Of a stretch of DNA of 64,000 bases, positions 38,447 through 51,190 are shown one piece after another (positions within the stretch are counted from its first letter, which is position 1; every line of letters starts with the position of its first letter). Position numbers and translations under genes: made by a program. The DNA lies in assembly GCA_037951165.1 (NCBI GenBank), contig JBBDHG010000032.1:7059001-7123000 (forward strand), given 5' to 3'. Source of the DNA: Lophius americanus. Its lineage: Eukaryota > Chordata > Actinopteri > Lophiiformes > Lophiidae. Under the pieces are notes generated by a model. It was not told the DNA's origin. It worked only from the letters and a program-made list of their open reading frames with translations, and did no database searches.

Positions 38447-39313
38447 CTGCAAGGAAAGAGCCAAAGTGAGTCCCTGCCTCGTCCACGTATAATGAGTAGG
38501 TGCTTTGCCCTGCAGGCTACATGTATGGAACCCCAAATTGGTTCCAATGGCTGCTCCATTGGTGTGGAGTGATTGTGTGAATGGTTATCAGGTGATGCCT
38601 ACACTCACTATTACGTACTAAACCGATGAAGCTTATTAAATCAAATGTTTAACCACAACCCCGCCACTGTTGTCGGTTGAGCTCTACCTGCCATCATAAA
38701 GTGGGGGTTAAAAACATACTGCACTTTACCATGCAATCGTTTTATTGTTAGTGGCTGTGGATGAAGGTGCTCGCTTCACACAGTCTCACAGAGGCGTGTG
38801 TGTGTGAGGCCGGCTGTTTGGCTTTCAGCTCTCCTGGCGAGGAGCGTTGGGTATAGCAATAGTAGGACAGAGAGAGAAATACAGAGAGTAACCGAAAAAC
38901 AATGACCATATCTGTACAGCCCGCAACAACGTTTAGACTATCACACACAACATAAGGAGCCGGACAGAAAAATAGCGGATTATCCTTTGATGAGGGATGG
39001 GCTCCACTTCAAATGCTGCTTTAAGTCGTTCATTTTTATGTGTGCGGAGAGCCTATCCTCAGGCACCAAATTACACTCCATGCCTTCAAAATACATTCAG
39101 CGTAAGGGAAGGTGGGGGAAGAAGGGGAAGTGAGGGTTGAGAGGATAGAAAAAGTGAGAGATACCGAGAGGGGGAATTGCAAAGTTGAAGACAAAGAGAA
39201 GCACCGGAGGAGAGTGAGGGGGGAGTTGTAACGGCAGGCGGGACAGTGCACATGAAGAGAAAGTAAAGTAATTAAAGAAAGTAGAATAACAAATAAATAA
39301 AAAATATACATAC
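38447..39313. other. sema6a intron 1 (between coding exons 1 and 2)
   Basis: An 867 bp intron with purine-rich sequence at 39100-39230. No element was recognised. Confidence 0.75.
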
Positions 39314-39413
39314 AGTTGCCATGTGAGATGCTAATAGGTTCGCTGTCTTCGGGGAAGCCCGCCCCGGCTATTTGCAGTAGCGTGAAGTAGAGTAACAAGG
39401 CCTCTGACCTCAT
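39314..39413 (-). CDS. sema6a: sema6a coding exon 1: start codon and signal peptide
   Basis: Encodes residues 1-33 plus one base. The product begins MRSEALLLYFTLLQ and continues into FPEDSEPISISHGN, nearly identical to the N terminus of vertebrate SEMA6A. Residues 5-18 form the hydrophobic core of a signal peptide, with cleavage likely near the AGAG-FPE boundary, sending the protein to the secretory pathway. The start codon is fixed by family alignment and by an in-frame upstream TAG. The donor is AACT|GTATGT, so the exon ends in phase 1 and the split Tyr codon is completed in the next exon. Confidence 0.95.
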
Positions 39414-39485
39414 GGTCGCGCTGGCACTGCTGCCGCTGCTGCTGCCGCTGCTGCTGCTGGTCCTCTGCTACAGATTTACCTCAGC
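39414..39485 (-). other. sema6a: sema6a 5' UTR part of the start-codon exon
   Basis: On the minus strand a pyrimidine-rich acceptor (tttctttgcacag) ends at 39486, so the exon starts at 39485 and carries 72 nt of leader before the ATG. Reading back in frame from the ATG there is a TAG 19 codons upstream, which rules out an N-terminal extension from an upstream AUG inside this exon. Most of the leader is an interrupted triplet tract: AGC x4, GGC, AGC x3, GGC, AGC. The start context is GCGACC-ATG-A, a reasonable vertebrate initiation context. The acceptor implies at least one further non-coding exon at higher coordinates. Confidence 0.75.
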
Positions 39486-39831
39486 CTGTGCAAAGAAAGA
39501 CAGGAGTGGTTGAAGAAAGGGAGAAGGGAGAGAAGAACAGAGTTCATAAAAACAAATCACTTATCACTTGACTGCCTCCTTGATTGCTATCCCTGCTCAG
39601 TTTCTGCATCTCTGCGAGACCACAACGTGAGGAGAGGCAGAAAAAGAGAAAGGAATTAGCCAAACTAGTCAAGTCCATATAGCTGTTGGTGCATTTTGCA
39701 CGGCCCATTGAAATCCGTCAGAGATATATTTAAAAATGCACTATGATGACTCAAGTGAGCCGCGTTAGAAGTGAAACAGAATTAATTGGATTAGGTTAGT
39801 AATATGCGTCACAGATCGATGTCAGACAGAG

Positions 39832-39834
<3 letters not shown>

Positions 39835-39868
<34 letters not shown>

Positions 39869-39869
39869 C

Positions 39870-39902
<33 letters not shown>
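39835..39902. repeat. (CT)n microsatellite
   Basis: CT units with two CG interruptions, about 350 bp upstream of the sema6a start-codon exon. Confidence 0.95.
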
Positions 39903-40220
39903 GTGGCAGGGCTTTGTTCAAGTGGAAGAGCTATTGGTGAGAGAAGCCTGCTCTACAGTATCAGCAGTACCTCAAAATTGGGTGGGATTGCGCAGTAAGC
40001 ACATCATTTCCTACTTATCAATCTCCTACAAGGGTAGCAATCTCACATGCAACTCTTACTCCTGATGATTGTTCTGGATGATCGGTGCAACAGTAAGGCT
40101 ATGAAACATATCAATTGACAGCGATGGGGAATAGACACCATACTTGAACTTTCCTATTCCTCTCCTCTTCAACTAATTTCTTATTGCACACACTTAATTG
40201 ACACTTTATTGATGCATCAG

Positions 40221-40668
40221 CTGATTGAACCATTCAGCCATAACATTAAAACCACTTGCTAATATTGTGTGGACTTTATGCCGACAATGTTCTATGTATT
40301 CCGACTCTTTTCTATCAGAACTGACATTACATTTTTCACCAATATGTGCTACAGTAGCTCCTTTGTGGGATCAGACAACACAGAATAGCCTTGGCTGGAC
40401 CACTTTTATAGGTACTAACTAAACAAAAATCAGTCAAGTGGGAACACCCAACAAGACCAGCAGTCCTGAAAATAATCAGAGCATGTCGACCAGCAACCAC
40501 ATTATGGCCCTTGTCAAAATAACTCAGATCCTTACCACTGCTCATATTTCCTTTTTTCAACATAACAACTTTGCAGACGGTGACAGTTGTTCTCATTCTA
40601 ATGATAAAATCAATGTTATTATGACTTCAACAGTAAGCCGTTATAATATAACGGCTAACTGTTGTTAC
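40221..40668 (-). mobile_element. Tc1/mariner-type element, internally deleted
   Basis: Both ends show the same inverted motif: cagccataacattaaaacca at the left, and gttataatataacggctaac at the right. On the minus strand an open frame (40336-40596) contains GKDLSYFDKGHNVV and later TAGLVGCS, matching the N-terminal helix-turn-helix half of fish Tc1-like transposases. After GATAGAAAAGAGTCGGAATA the sequence soon jumps to the element's 3' end (cacacaatattag), so the catalytic DDE half is missing. Confidence 0.8.
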
Positions 40669-41065
40669 CTTTTCCTGAGTATTATTATTTACAGTAAATA
40701 GTTGTAAAACATAAAGTCTTTGAAAAGCTAATGTTGCAATGTAGTGGATAAACCGGATGCCATTAATTGTGTTTTCATTGCACAAACCGTGGTGACTCGG
40801 CTTCTTCCACTGCTCTTTGCAGCAAAAAATTGCACGTATAGATTATCTAGACAATTATTGCATTCGTAATCTATTCAAGAGTAAACATGAAGCATGTTTT
40901 TTTTTTTACTTCATGCCAAGCAGCAGGGATGAGGCGGTGTTGCGGATGTGGTGTAGAGGAAGAGGAATTGAATAAAATTGTCAACTTTATTTAATTTTTT
41001 TTTATGTCACTTTGTGTTTCATTCACTATTGTGTTTCCAAGGGAGGAATAAACTGGAATTGGGAA

Positions 41066-41068
<3 letters not shown>

Positions 41069-41103
<35 letters not shown>

Positions 41104-41120
41104 TGAGAGAGAGAGAGACA
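41069..41120. repeat. (GA)n microsatellite
   Basis: GA units with one AATGAGT interruption. Confidence 0.95.
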
Positions 41121-44100
41121 GAGGGGGATTACTTTTTTCCTTATTTGTCATGTCCATCTCTCGCCCTCTTCCACTCTCTCTCTCCCTTGCTCTCCCCCTC
41201 TCCATGCTCCTGTGACTCTCATTCAGGAGAGGAATGAAAACACTATTCATTGGGTGAATCACTTTAACACTGAGGAGAATACCAATACTAAAGCCTGGAT
41301 ACGACCTTGATCACACACGCTGCTCCGTCCCTCTCCCTTCTTTCGCACTGCTTGGCATCCTCCTCTCTTCGATACACTGATTTTCTACTGCACTCTAGAT
41401 TTGTATGAAGATAATAATAAAATAGACAATATATAAAAATAATTAAATACTGGAATGGATTTTCATTCACCCACACCTTTATTGTACAGCAGAGATTTAC
41501 CCAGCTATGCTTGAGGTGGTTATTCCAACAAAATTAAAATAAAAGATGTATTTTTCGTTTTCTCTATGTACAGTGCAGGAAGCCTCTGAGGAAGGGAATA
41601 AAATTGCTTTTTCCCTGAACCTTGACCTGGAAGTCCTCCTGTAATTGACTGATTGATGAGCAGGAAGTGGTATGAGGCACCGCTGTTTAACCCTGGGGGT
41701 AGCTGACTCTGTGAAAGACGCACGGAGGTAGACAAGAGCATGAAAACAAGATGTGATTGTATTAGATTCTAATAAATATGAACAATTCTTCAGCCTTATT
41801 GTTAGACAGGACTTTATTATGCCAGAATCGAATATGACACGAGCTGCCTTGTCCTTATGGATGAAGATGGAACTATATTGTTTATTGAAACTAATCTCAT
41901 GTGGTTATTTTTACTCCAGACATTTATTTTGAATATACTGAGAAGCTGTGACTGCTGAGGGAGAAGTTCACCCTCCATTTATATCAGTGGGATGTAATGG
42001 CATGTATAGCATGTAGCATATGGCAATGTGTTAAATGGTACATGTTTTAATTTTATAATGTTTTGTGTGGACCCCAGGAGGAATAATTGTTACCATGGTA
42101 ATAACTAATGGGTATCCTAAATATACTAAATTAACCTACAACCGCAATCCATTTCACACTACCTCCAGTTATTCACTAGATAAATTAAGCACAAAATGAG
42201 TTAAATAAAAGCCTTAAGCATTCCAGTGGCTCTATCGTTTCCAGCTTCCACACATGAGCAACAGGAGACAGCAAGACACAGTCTTTTTGTAGAAGAGGGG
42301 AATAGCTTCCCCCTGTGTGCGTGTTAATGTGTGATAACGCGTCAAATCCTGATGTAAAGTGCTTACTTTTATAATTTTTTTACAGCACTGCCACCTCACA
42401 CGCTCCAGACAAAAACACTACACACTCATCATATCTCACGTTGAATATCAAAAAATAAAAACGGTTAAGGTGTTAGTCAACTTCCAGTTTTTAATTGAAG
42501 GACAGGTGGACAGGTGGACAGGAAGGAAACGCCAAATCTCCCCAGATTAAATGACTAGGGGATAAAATTACATTAGATGCAAGTAGAAAGGTGGGTAATT
42601 CCTCTCTTATAAAAGCTCTCCTTGAAATTAAACCAAAGAGGAGACATTAGGAGGTAAAGTGTGTCACCTCCACAGGTTCTGAACCGATAAGAACATTCTG
42701 ATTACCGTAGCTGCTACCTCATGTCTCCTGCCAACTCTCAGACTTGAGCTGGCTCGCTGGGTGTGTGAGTGTCTGCCTGCATACGCATGTGTGTCTGCGT
42801 TTGGGAAGCCAAAAACAGCAGAGTTTATCATGCTTGATGCTTGCAGGAGGCCACCAGCAGGTAATAAAAACTCAAGTGCCCCCCAGGATCCCTCCACATT
42901 CCAACAACTACACACACATGTGCGCTCACATAAACATCTAGGCACTGATGAAATTCTCCGGACAACAAACACTCATCAAGGTAAACAATATTGGCAGCAA
43001 CCAAATCCATCTCAAATCCTCCGGACAATCACAACACTTAGCCTTCCTCTCTCCCCAGACGGAGCAGCCCAATGGGGACAGATGACACAAACTGCATTAG
43101 CTTTAACAATAAACATATTACCAAGCCTAATGATGTTATTGCTGCCGTTGCATCAACACGTCAGCTACGGACGCCTGCAGCCTAAAAACATACACATTCA
43201 TTAGAGTAACAAGGCAAGCTACATTTTGAGGAAAAAGAGGAAAATTTCACCCATCGTTTAGTCACACATTTCGACTGTCTGTCTGGGTAAGTGCACAAAC
43301 AAACAGGTAGTTAACTTTAACGAAGCCCCCGGCCATTCATCGACTGAAGGTTCCCAGCTAGATAATCTGACGTGTTGAGAAACATCTCCCTAAAAACACA
43401 CTCGTAGCAAAACGTAGCATCAACCACTTCCCCGTATGTCCAAAAACAACACGTGCTTACTTGCTGGAGACTAAGCCCTCTAATGCCTTCGTCCGTCAGG
43501 AGGGGAAGCAGTGTGACGTTACAGAGCTGTGAAATTTGCAGAGGGTCTGAAGAGGTCAGGGTGGATAGGTGGGTGACAAAAGCAAGACCGCACAAGTGAG
43601 ACAGCTGTTCTGTTTACCTATTCATATTGTGTGTGTGCGTGTATGTGTATGTGTGGGTGCGTGTGTCTAAAGCGAACCATTGATTGATGAAGCATATCAG
43701 AAAAACAGCAATTTATGTGGTCATTAGAATAGTAGCAATCTGTGTTGTAGTTCTTATCCCACATTCTGAGGGGTTTCTATGTGGACGAGTAGCTTTACAG
43801 AGCAGAATAATAAATAACTACAAGTTCAGGATATACACAGTCTCTGTCTCCAGGTATTGCTGAGTCATGTGATCAAACTTTGCAGCAGTGAACATGATGT
43901 TCTTGCGGTTTGGTTTGTGATCAGGGTCGTGTCTAAAGTAATTATTTCATACGAACGTTTCAGAGTAGCGGTGTCGTCTAAATGTCGTGTGACAGCTTCG
44001 AAACAAGTGCAGTCTGCTTATGTTTATATTTGGGCGTCTGGATAATGTCTGCAGATTGCTGCTGAAGGGTTTACAGATGACAGGCAGGCCGAAAAGAGGG

Positions 44101-45702
44101 GAGAGCTCCCTGGCAACATGCAGTTGCCTGTCTGACATTGTGTCACCACATTTGGGGGAGGTGCTGCCCTTTGTCTCGTCAACCAGAAGACTGGAATAGA
44201 TGCTGAAAGCAGATAGAGAGTGTGTGTGATTTTTTCTGTAGAAGGAAAAAATATTTGGTTTAACCGAATTATGAGATAACATATCTGCCCGTATTACGGA
44301 TGATAATCAACAGACATCGCCTTCTATACGGCGCTATTCTTCTGTGGAGAGCAGTTCCCCAAAGAAAACTGTTAAGAATGTGCTCTGCACAATATCCAGA
44401 TGTTTCTGAAACAGAATTTTCTGATTTTCTTTTTTTTTCTCAAGTCATTCCTATCCACTGAGTGAATCGCGATGTTTTTTGTGTTTGGGCAGAGATATAG
44501 AACCTCTGCAACGAAAATCAAATCTGACTGCATGCCTGGATACTAAGGGAGATAAATCAAGGCTTCACACAAGAATATAAGTAGCGAAATTGACGTCTGA
44601 GGAAGAAGGGTTGCTTGCCGAGAGTCATTTTAGAGGTAGATAAATTGCAGCAGGGTAATTCTGGCGGCTGGGTGACAATCTCACAGTGACACAAAGCAGA
44701 AACAGACCTTACATGCGTGTGTGAACGCAGCAGCCCAACACCAGACAATACCAACACTGTACTTTTACAACTCAGGCACATAAATACTGCTTCACCTAAT
44801 AGAGTTTTAGACCACTAACCAAAGCAACACCTCTTAACAGGCAGGATGGAGGAAATTACCTCGGGTGGGGTGTGAAAGTAAAAGTGGACCGGGCAGAGAA
44901 CATTGGATACACAGCATGCATGATCCGCCATAGGAGGACATAAAATGGAAAAAATCCAGCCACCCAAAGCTCCCAAAAGGGGAGGATACTGCAGCAGGTG
45001 TTTACACTTGTCAGGCCTGACTTGATAAATTCGAGAGAAAAGACAGGAGGAGCCGTCCGCCTGAGCCCCGGAGGCCATGATAAGAGGGAATGGAGGGTGA
45101 GAAAGAGGGAGGAAGTCGCCTGTTTTGAGTTTATTTTTTAGAACAAGAGTCAAACTACCATCTTATATAAGACCACAAATACAGATACACACTCACGCAA
45201 ACAATACTTGAGTAATCAGAAGACATTTCCAATCTCCTCCTCAAAGACATGTCCGTTAGATGTCACTTTCAAATAAATATCTGCACGGAGGCAATCCATC
45301 ATGGTTTGATTATTAAAAGACAAAGAAGTGGGCATGAATGAGGCACCCTGGCGCTGTAGGCCCTTTATTGAAGCAGAAGCCCAAATCCAACAACGTCTCC
45401 CTTTTAAGAGGTGACGGATTGATGCTGGATACGGGCCAAAGATGATTTAAAAAGACGAGACGTAAAAGACAGGGAACAAGAGACATCAGAGCAGTGAGAG
45501 ATTTACAGAGGGCACCAGCTTGGAAGAACAGAAACCCAAAAAAGACTTTCAGTGACTGGAGATCTCCAGCTAACTGTCCCACCTCTGTGAGATAAAAGCA
45601 GTCAGGTTTGCACACGCCTTCTTAATCATTAAAACGTATTAACTGGCACAGACCAGGGGTGCGTTAGGACATTCTTTGTACGATATGACCATGTGACAAA
45701 AT

Positions 45703-45729
45703 GAGGAGAGGAGAGGAGAGGAGAGGAGA
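45703..45729. repeat. (GGAGA)n pentamer repeat
   Basis: About five perfect units of a purine-only pentamer. Confidence 0.9.
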
Positions 45730-45979
45730 ACTGACAGCAGCTGAAATCAACTGAGTAGAGAGATGAGAGCAAATAACTACCTACAAGATTGTACTTAAAA
45801 CTAGGTCAAGAACTTGTTGGGCTGAGCTCTAAAATTTACACAGGAAAACCACTAACGGTACTTCTAAAGAATTGGAACTCGACTAAAATATGACACATGG
45901 AGTCAAAACAGAAACACAAATAAGAGACTTTGAGGCTTTTATACCTGCAGAATTTCCTCAATTATAATCTGGGCACATT

Positions 45980-46115
45980 TCTCTCTCTCTCTCTCTTTAT
46001 TTCTCTCTCTCTCTCGCTCTATCTTATCTCTCTCGTTATTTCTCTCTCTCTCTCTCTCCCTTCTATCTCTGTCTCTGTCTCTCTCTCTCTCTATCTCTCT
46101 CACTCTCATTCTCTG
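45980..46115. repeat. (CT)n-rich low-complexity tract
   Basis: A long imperfect pyrimidine tract with TTAT and TATC interruptions. Confidence 0.95.
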
Positions 46116-48649
46116 TGTGTATCCGAGGCTCTGAGAATGCAATGCTTGCCAGCCGGTCAGAATATCTAGCACTTTTACAGAGATCTATGGCCTTAGAGGA
46201 TGAAGATATCTGATGTTGGTTGACCCTTATCAGGCATGCACTATCAGGGGACGAAAGCCAAATGTTTGGAAGCCTAAAAAATGGGAAACGGAGCCAATAT
46301 ATAGCCACTGATTGGCAAACTTTGTAATAACAACTACAGTATGAACCCCTTAAACCTCCCATGAAGGCACTGCTAACACCAAAAAACCCCCAAAGTGTGG
46401 CCCCCTTCTAGCAACCATGTGACCGGTGGCATGTGGAGTGGGGGAGGCATGTGATCAGTCTCTGATAACCACTGATGCTTTTGCCAAACTTTTGAATTGA
46501 TCACCATGCAATCTAGTACTGACATTCCCTAAGGATAACTTGTAATCCTTTCATTTTCATTCTTGCAGCTCTGACAGGAGAAAATGATGATTTGTTCTAT
46601 GATTTGTAAGCAGATATCTTTTAAACACATTACCACCAACTTCAGCTCAATGCTTATTAAGCCTGTTGTTGCCATGCTTACGTTTGCCAATAATCAAGTA
46701 GCAGAAGCAGAGGTTCGCAGAAGTGCCAGGTTAGCTCTCATTCCATTCATTCTTTGTCAATCAGACACACAAAAGATTTATGATTTAGCTTACCCCACTA
46801 CGTCTCACAGATTTAACAAAACATTTTTTATCATCTGTACGTTTCTCCAATCCTGTAATGCTTCTGTGCTATTTCCACTTCGCTTCTCCATAGGAATGGA
46901 TGTACAGAAGTAAAAGATGTGGTGCGGGTCGTTTGCCGTTTTTTTTCTAGGAAAATATTTTTCTGACCCCCCGCCCTCTGTGACACACATTCAACCAGAA
47001 AAACAATGCCCAACTCAAATCACAACCTTAGGTGCTTAGGAGAGTGACCTTGAAAAGAGAGCAAAGTTATAAATTTGAGTATCACAACCTTTTACAGGCC
47101 TGTCAATCATGGCTTGCAAAGATGCAAGTGGGCCAACGTAATCAATCGTGGAGCAGCTGCTAGAGACCTGTGTAGGCAAAGCAGAGTAAATTGCCGCTGA
47201 TAAGGACATGCATGGTAGCACACGTCTCTCTTTTGATCCAATTATCTCTTTGGTCTGATGCTGGGCTGCCTTTCTGAATGTTGGACACCATCCTGTTTAT
47301 CACTTTTCTTTTCTATTCCTTGTAACATAACACAAGACTGGATTTTGACATTCTTTTAAGTGGGCAGTCATTTCGAATAAAGATCATCCGTCTGGTGCTA
47401 AGTCTGACCCTGGTCAAAAGAGCAGAAGGAGCTGAAGGATACAAACTGAGACTCAGTGTTTCTCCTGAGGTGCAACAGAGAAGAAATACCAGCGAAAATG
47501 TCAGAATGTCACTGAGCTAAATGCCACATTGACTCCAGCAAGAGAGAGAGATGCTGGAATGGAGATGAAGCCCGGCACCCTGCAGAGCAGCGGTTGGGTT
47601 GTTGACTCTGTCATTCAGCATGATGTGTTTTTTACCCAGAAACAAATATTACCAAGGGCGACTGCAGGGTGCCTTCAGGCAAGGAGGCACCATGCAATTC
47701 CTGCGCTTAGTCATGAAGCAGACCTCCGAATTTTGAGTCATGTAGTGCTTTAAGCTAAGCGGCTGCCTAAGGTTGAAAACATAAGTTAAGAAATGTGTGA
47801 CCAATACAGACAGAACTAAATAGACTGGGAAGAGACTCTCAGGATTGGATAGAGCGTCCTCCTCAAGTTTCTTCCTCAGTCACCATCAGATAATTAATCA
47901 GCTGGGAGTAGCATGACAGAGAAGTCCATTTCTCTGGGACCCTGTTAAGTATTTCCATATCCAAAATGCATGAGTGTAAAATTATTTTGTATGCCATTTC
48001 TGGGAGGGAAAATATTTTTCCCTGAATGGAGGGGAGGAGGGCTTGATAGAATGCATCAACTCATGCATATTCTTTGAGCAGAAATAGCGGAAATGAGTTT
48101 GGACGATTATGGAAGCAAAAGCGGAGAAGCACTGCGTTCCTGATAGTATTCCCACCATTAAAAGAAGCGGAGCAATCAATGAAACAATAGCTTTCTGGCC
48201 CAAAAGCAGGATAGTTACAAACCCTTTCTCTTACATGCCCAGGCTGTTAATGAGAAAAGTCTCAAACTCAATATTAAACTGGGGCTCAAAAAGTGTTTTT
48301 TACTCTAACTATGACAATGAAAATATTTTCTTATCCTTGCCTGAACTTGACTGCATAAATGTAACTGATGTGTAATGCGATCAATCTCAGTACCAGGAGT
48401 CTCCCTTGATGGAGGTTGGATGGATGGCTTGTTTTAATTCCGACCACTCTTATCAATAATTACAACATTAACTTCATTGTAAACAATTAGACAAAATAAA
48501 TGAGGACAAGAAAATTAAACTGGACACAAAATAATTTGCTACTGCAAAAACATCATGATAACTTCAATGAACATAAATAAATTGATTTAGCATGCGAGGT
48601 GGTAAAAGGGGTGTGCACATAAACAAAAACAAATTATATGATATTAATG

Positions 48650-49075
48650 GAAGAAACATTATAAGCCCTAACAGGTGAAGTCAGAATATTATTTATTATC
48701 TTGCGACAGTGGCACCTGTCAGTGGTTGGAATATCTTTAACAGCAAATGAATTTTTCTTTCCTTGACTTTGATGTACTGGAAGGACGAAAAATAGCCAAG
48801 CATAACGATCTGAGCAACTTTGACAAGTGTCAAAATGTGATATTTAGAAAACTGGATCATAGCAACTACAGGTCCTGTTGGGTGTTTCCTTCTGCAGTCA
48901 CCAAAACGGACTAAGGAAAGACAACTGGTGAATCGACCAGAGTGTAAGGAGTACCCAGGCAGGGCGCATTGATGTATGTGGAGAGAGAATTTGGTGATAA
49001 AAATAGCCCATGTGATTAACCTTGAACTGTAGTTCAACTCAGAGGCAGAACACACAATACTTTGCATCCCAGTGG
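48650..49075 (+). mobile_element. Tc1-type element relic
   Basis: Sequence from aacaggtgaagt (48671) through gatctgagcaactttgacaa and tgttgggtgtttcc (about 48880) to ggcagaacacacaatacttt (about 49045) follows fish Tc1-like elements in order: 5' end, then the helix-turn-helix half of transposase. The reading frame is broken by stops. Matching fails beyond about 49075 and no catalytic half is present. Confidence 0.75.
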
Positions 49076-49440
49076 AAATACTTACAACAGTTTACATTGC
49101 AACAGTAATTCAATGAAGAAACATATTATATTATATACATTATTTTGCATGTGCTTTAAGAATCATCACATATAACTGTTTTTCTTTTCTTTTCCTCATT
49201 TTCCAACTAACTGAAAAAGCAGACACAGGGTGTAAGCAGGTGGTCTGCAGGGACTAGATGAGAGGTGTGATCTTTTTCTGCTGTTGTATCCATCTGGTGC
49301 TGTTTTCAGATCTCACGGCTTCCTGCTTGTTCATAGTAGGTGTGCTTCAGAGTTTTAAAAGGTGTGACGCAATCCCTATTAGTGCCTCATTGCACGACCG
49401 AAAAAGCAGACCTTGCAGCATCTTCAACTGGGTCGTTTTT

Positions 49441-49489
49441 CAACAATGCATCAATTGCAACAACAACAACAACAACAATGCATCAATTG
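49441..49489. repeat. (CAA)n flanked by a 17 bp direct repeat
   Basis: caacaatgcatcaattg occurs at 49441-49457 and 49473-49489, with CAA units between the copies. Confidence 0.9.
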
Positions 49490-50789
49490 TGCACTCCAAT
49501 GCATTTACAAAACATACAAGAAACATCAGCATAAACATAATCATCGGTTATATATATATCCGTCTGCTTGAAGAAAGAAATGAAAGCCACAAATGCGCCT
49601 TGTTATCTTTTTTATTAACAGGATTACCTGTGCATCTATTTTAGTAAATGACCGCAAATATAGCATGATTTCCTTTTGCAATTATACCATCACAGAAAAG
49701 AATTCCAGCTCAGTTAATGGCATTTCTCTGATTGAACTCCTTGTTTATTTGATGCAGTTTCCATTATGCTGTGATTTGGTCTGTGTCCATGCTGATAACT
49801 GGCTGGCTGGCCTTCCGTTCCACGGCAACGGATCTATCAGATCTGACTGAACATGCTAATCTCCATTAAGGTAATATGCTGGCCACAGGTCTGTGCAGAG
49901 TGAAGTACACTACCAGCACAGTCTCCTCTCTCTATCCGTCTCCCTCTCTCTCCCTCAGCGTCTGTCTCTGCGTCTTATTTACTTTGTACAAACCACATTG
50001 TCCAATCAGTCTCTCTACATTGAATTCTTTTATACTCTCTTTTTTTTCCCCTACCTCTCTTCGCTCCTCTGCCCTCCCTGCGACTAAACGCAACATACAT
50101 CTTCAGAATGGAATAAAACCTCATCTACAGCCCCTGTTTCTTTCCATTTCCCCGTGTGACAGGAAACATATATTTATCATGGAGAGCGGAATAAACTAAA
50201 CACAATTACGCTCTGTGTTAGTCTGTGATATCGTGATACTGATAAAAGAGTATCTTGTTTTCTGCGCATGGCATCCAATAGCATTATGAATCATCTCTGA
50301 TAAAAAAGGACATTAAATCCAATTGCTGCACAAGGCCACAGTCTCCGAGTGACGACACACTGAACCACCATGGATGTTGCATTTCCAGTGCAGAGAACAA
50401 ATCTGCCTGGATGTTGTTATCTCAGCAGACCATATTGTAGGAGCGATGCAGTTAACATCCAACTCTAATGAAAAAAATGACAATGCTCAGGCAGGCTGAT
50501 CGTTTAAAAGCTTTGCCACTGTGCAGTACGAAATGTATGAAAAGAAAATGTCTAACATGCAGCCTATCAGTCAGTCTGCAGCAAAATGGTGGTGTCATCA
50601 CTATTACCATTATGTCACAAGGTGAGATAACCAGGCGCAATATCTCCAGTGATGTATTTTGAGCGCAAAGCCAGTAAATTAAACTGCATGAGGACATGAG
50701 TAGAATTAAGTAAAGGAGGAAAGTAGATGGGTGATATATTAAATAGATCCTTTCAAAGATACATTAATTATCAACCAGAACTCTATAAA

Positions 50790-51190
50790 CACCGGTAGAT
50801 CAAGTCGGATCTGCCGGTGGTTATCAGGCAGAGAGTATACATTCTGTCCTGTAAATTAAAGTGTTGGATGGAGAAAAAATACCCAAGCGTGAGGATCTGA
50901 GGGATTTTTTCCTGGCCCAAATTGAAAAGGATAGTCATCTGGGTCAGAGCACCTCCATAACTGCAGCTCTTATCGGGTGTTCCCGGTGTGCACTGGCTAG
51001 TAACTCTCAAAGTGATCTAACGAGGGACAACTGGTGAACCAGTGACAGGATCATGGATGCCCAAGGCTCACGGACACTGACCCTGATAGAAAGGTGTCAG
51101 AACACATGATACCTTGCAGAGCTGTTTTCGTGGAAAAAGGGGACCAACACAAAAATCAGACATGGTTTTAATGTAATGGCTGATCATGTC
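50790..51190 (+). mobile_element. Tc1-type element, internally deleted
   Basis: Reads acccaagcgtgaggatctga, then gggtcagagcacctcc, tgcagctcttatcgggtgtt and gatagaaaggtgtcagaaca, the helix-turn-helix half of a fish Tc1-like transposase. It then jumps to ggggaccaacac and aatgtaatggctgatc, the 3' terminus. The catalytic half is absent. Confidence 0.8.

Noticed and set aside
42761..43204. 147-codon plus-strand open frame
   Set aside because: No recognisable motif; composition like surrounding non-coding DNA.
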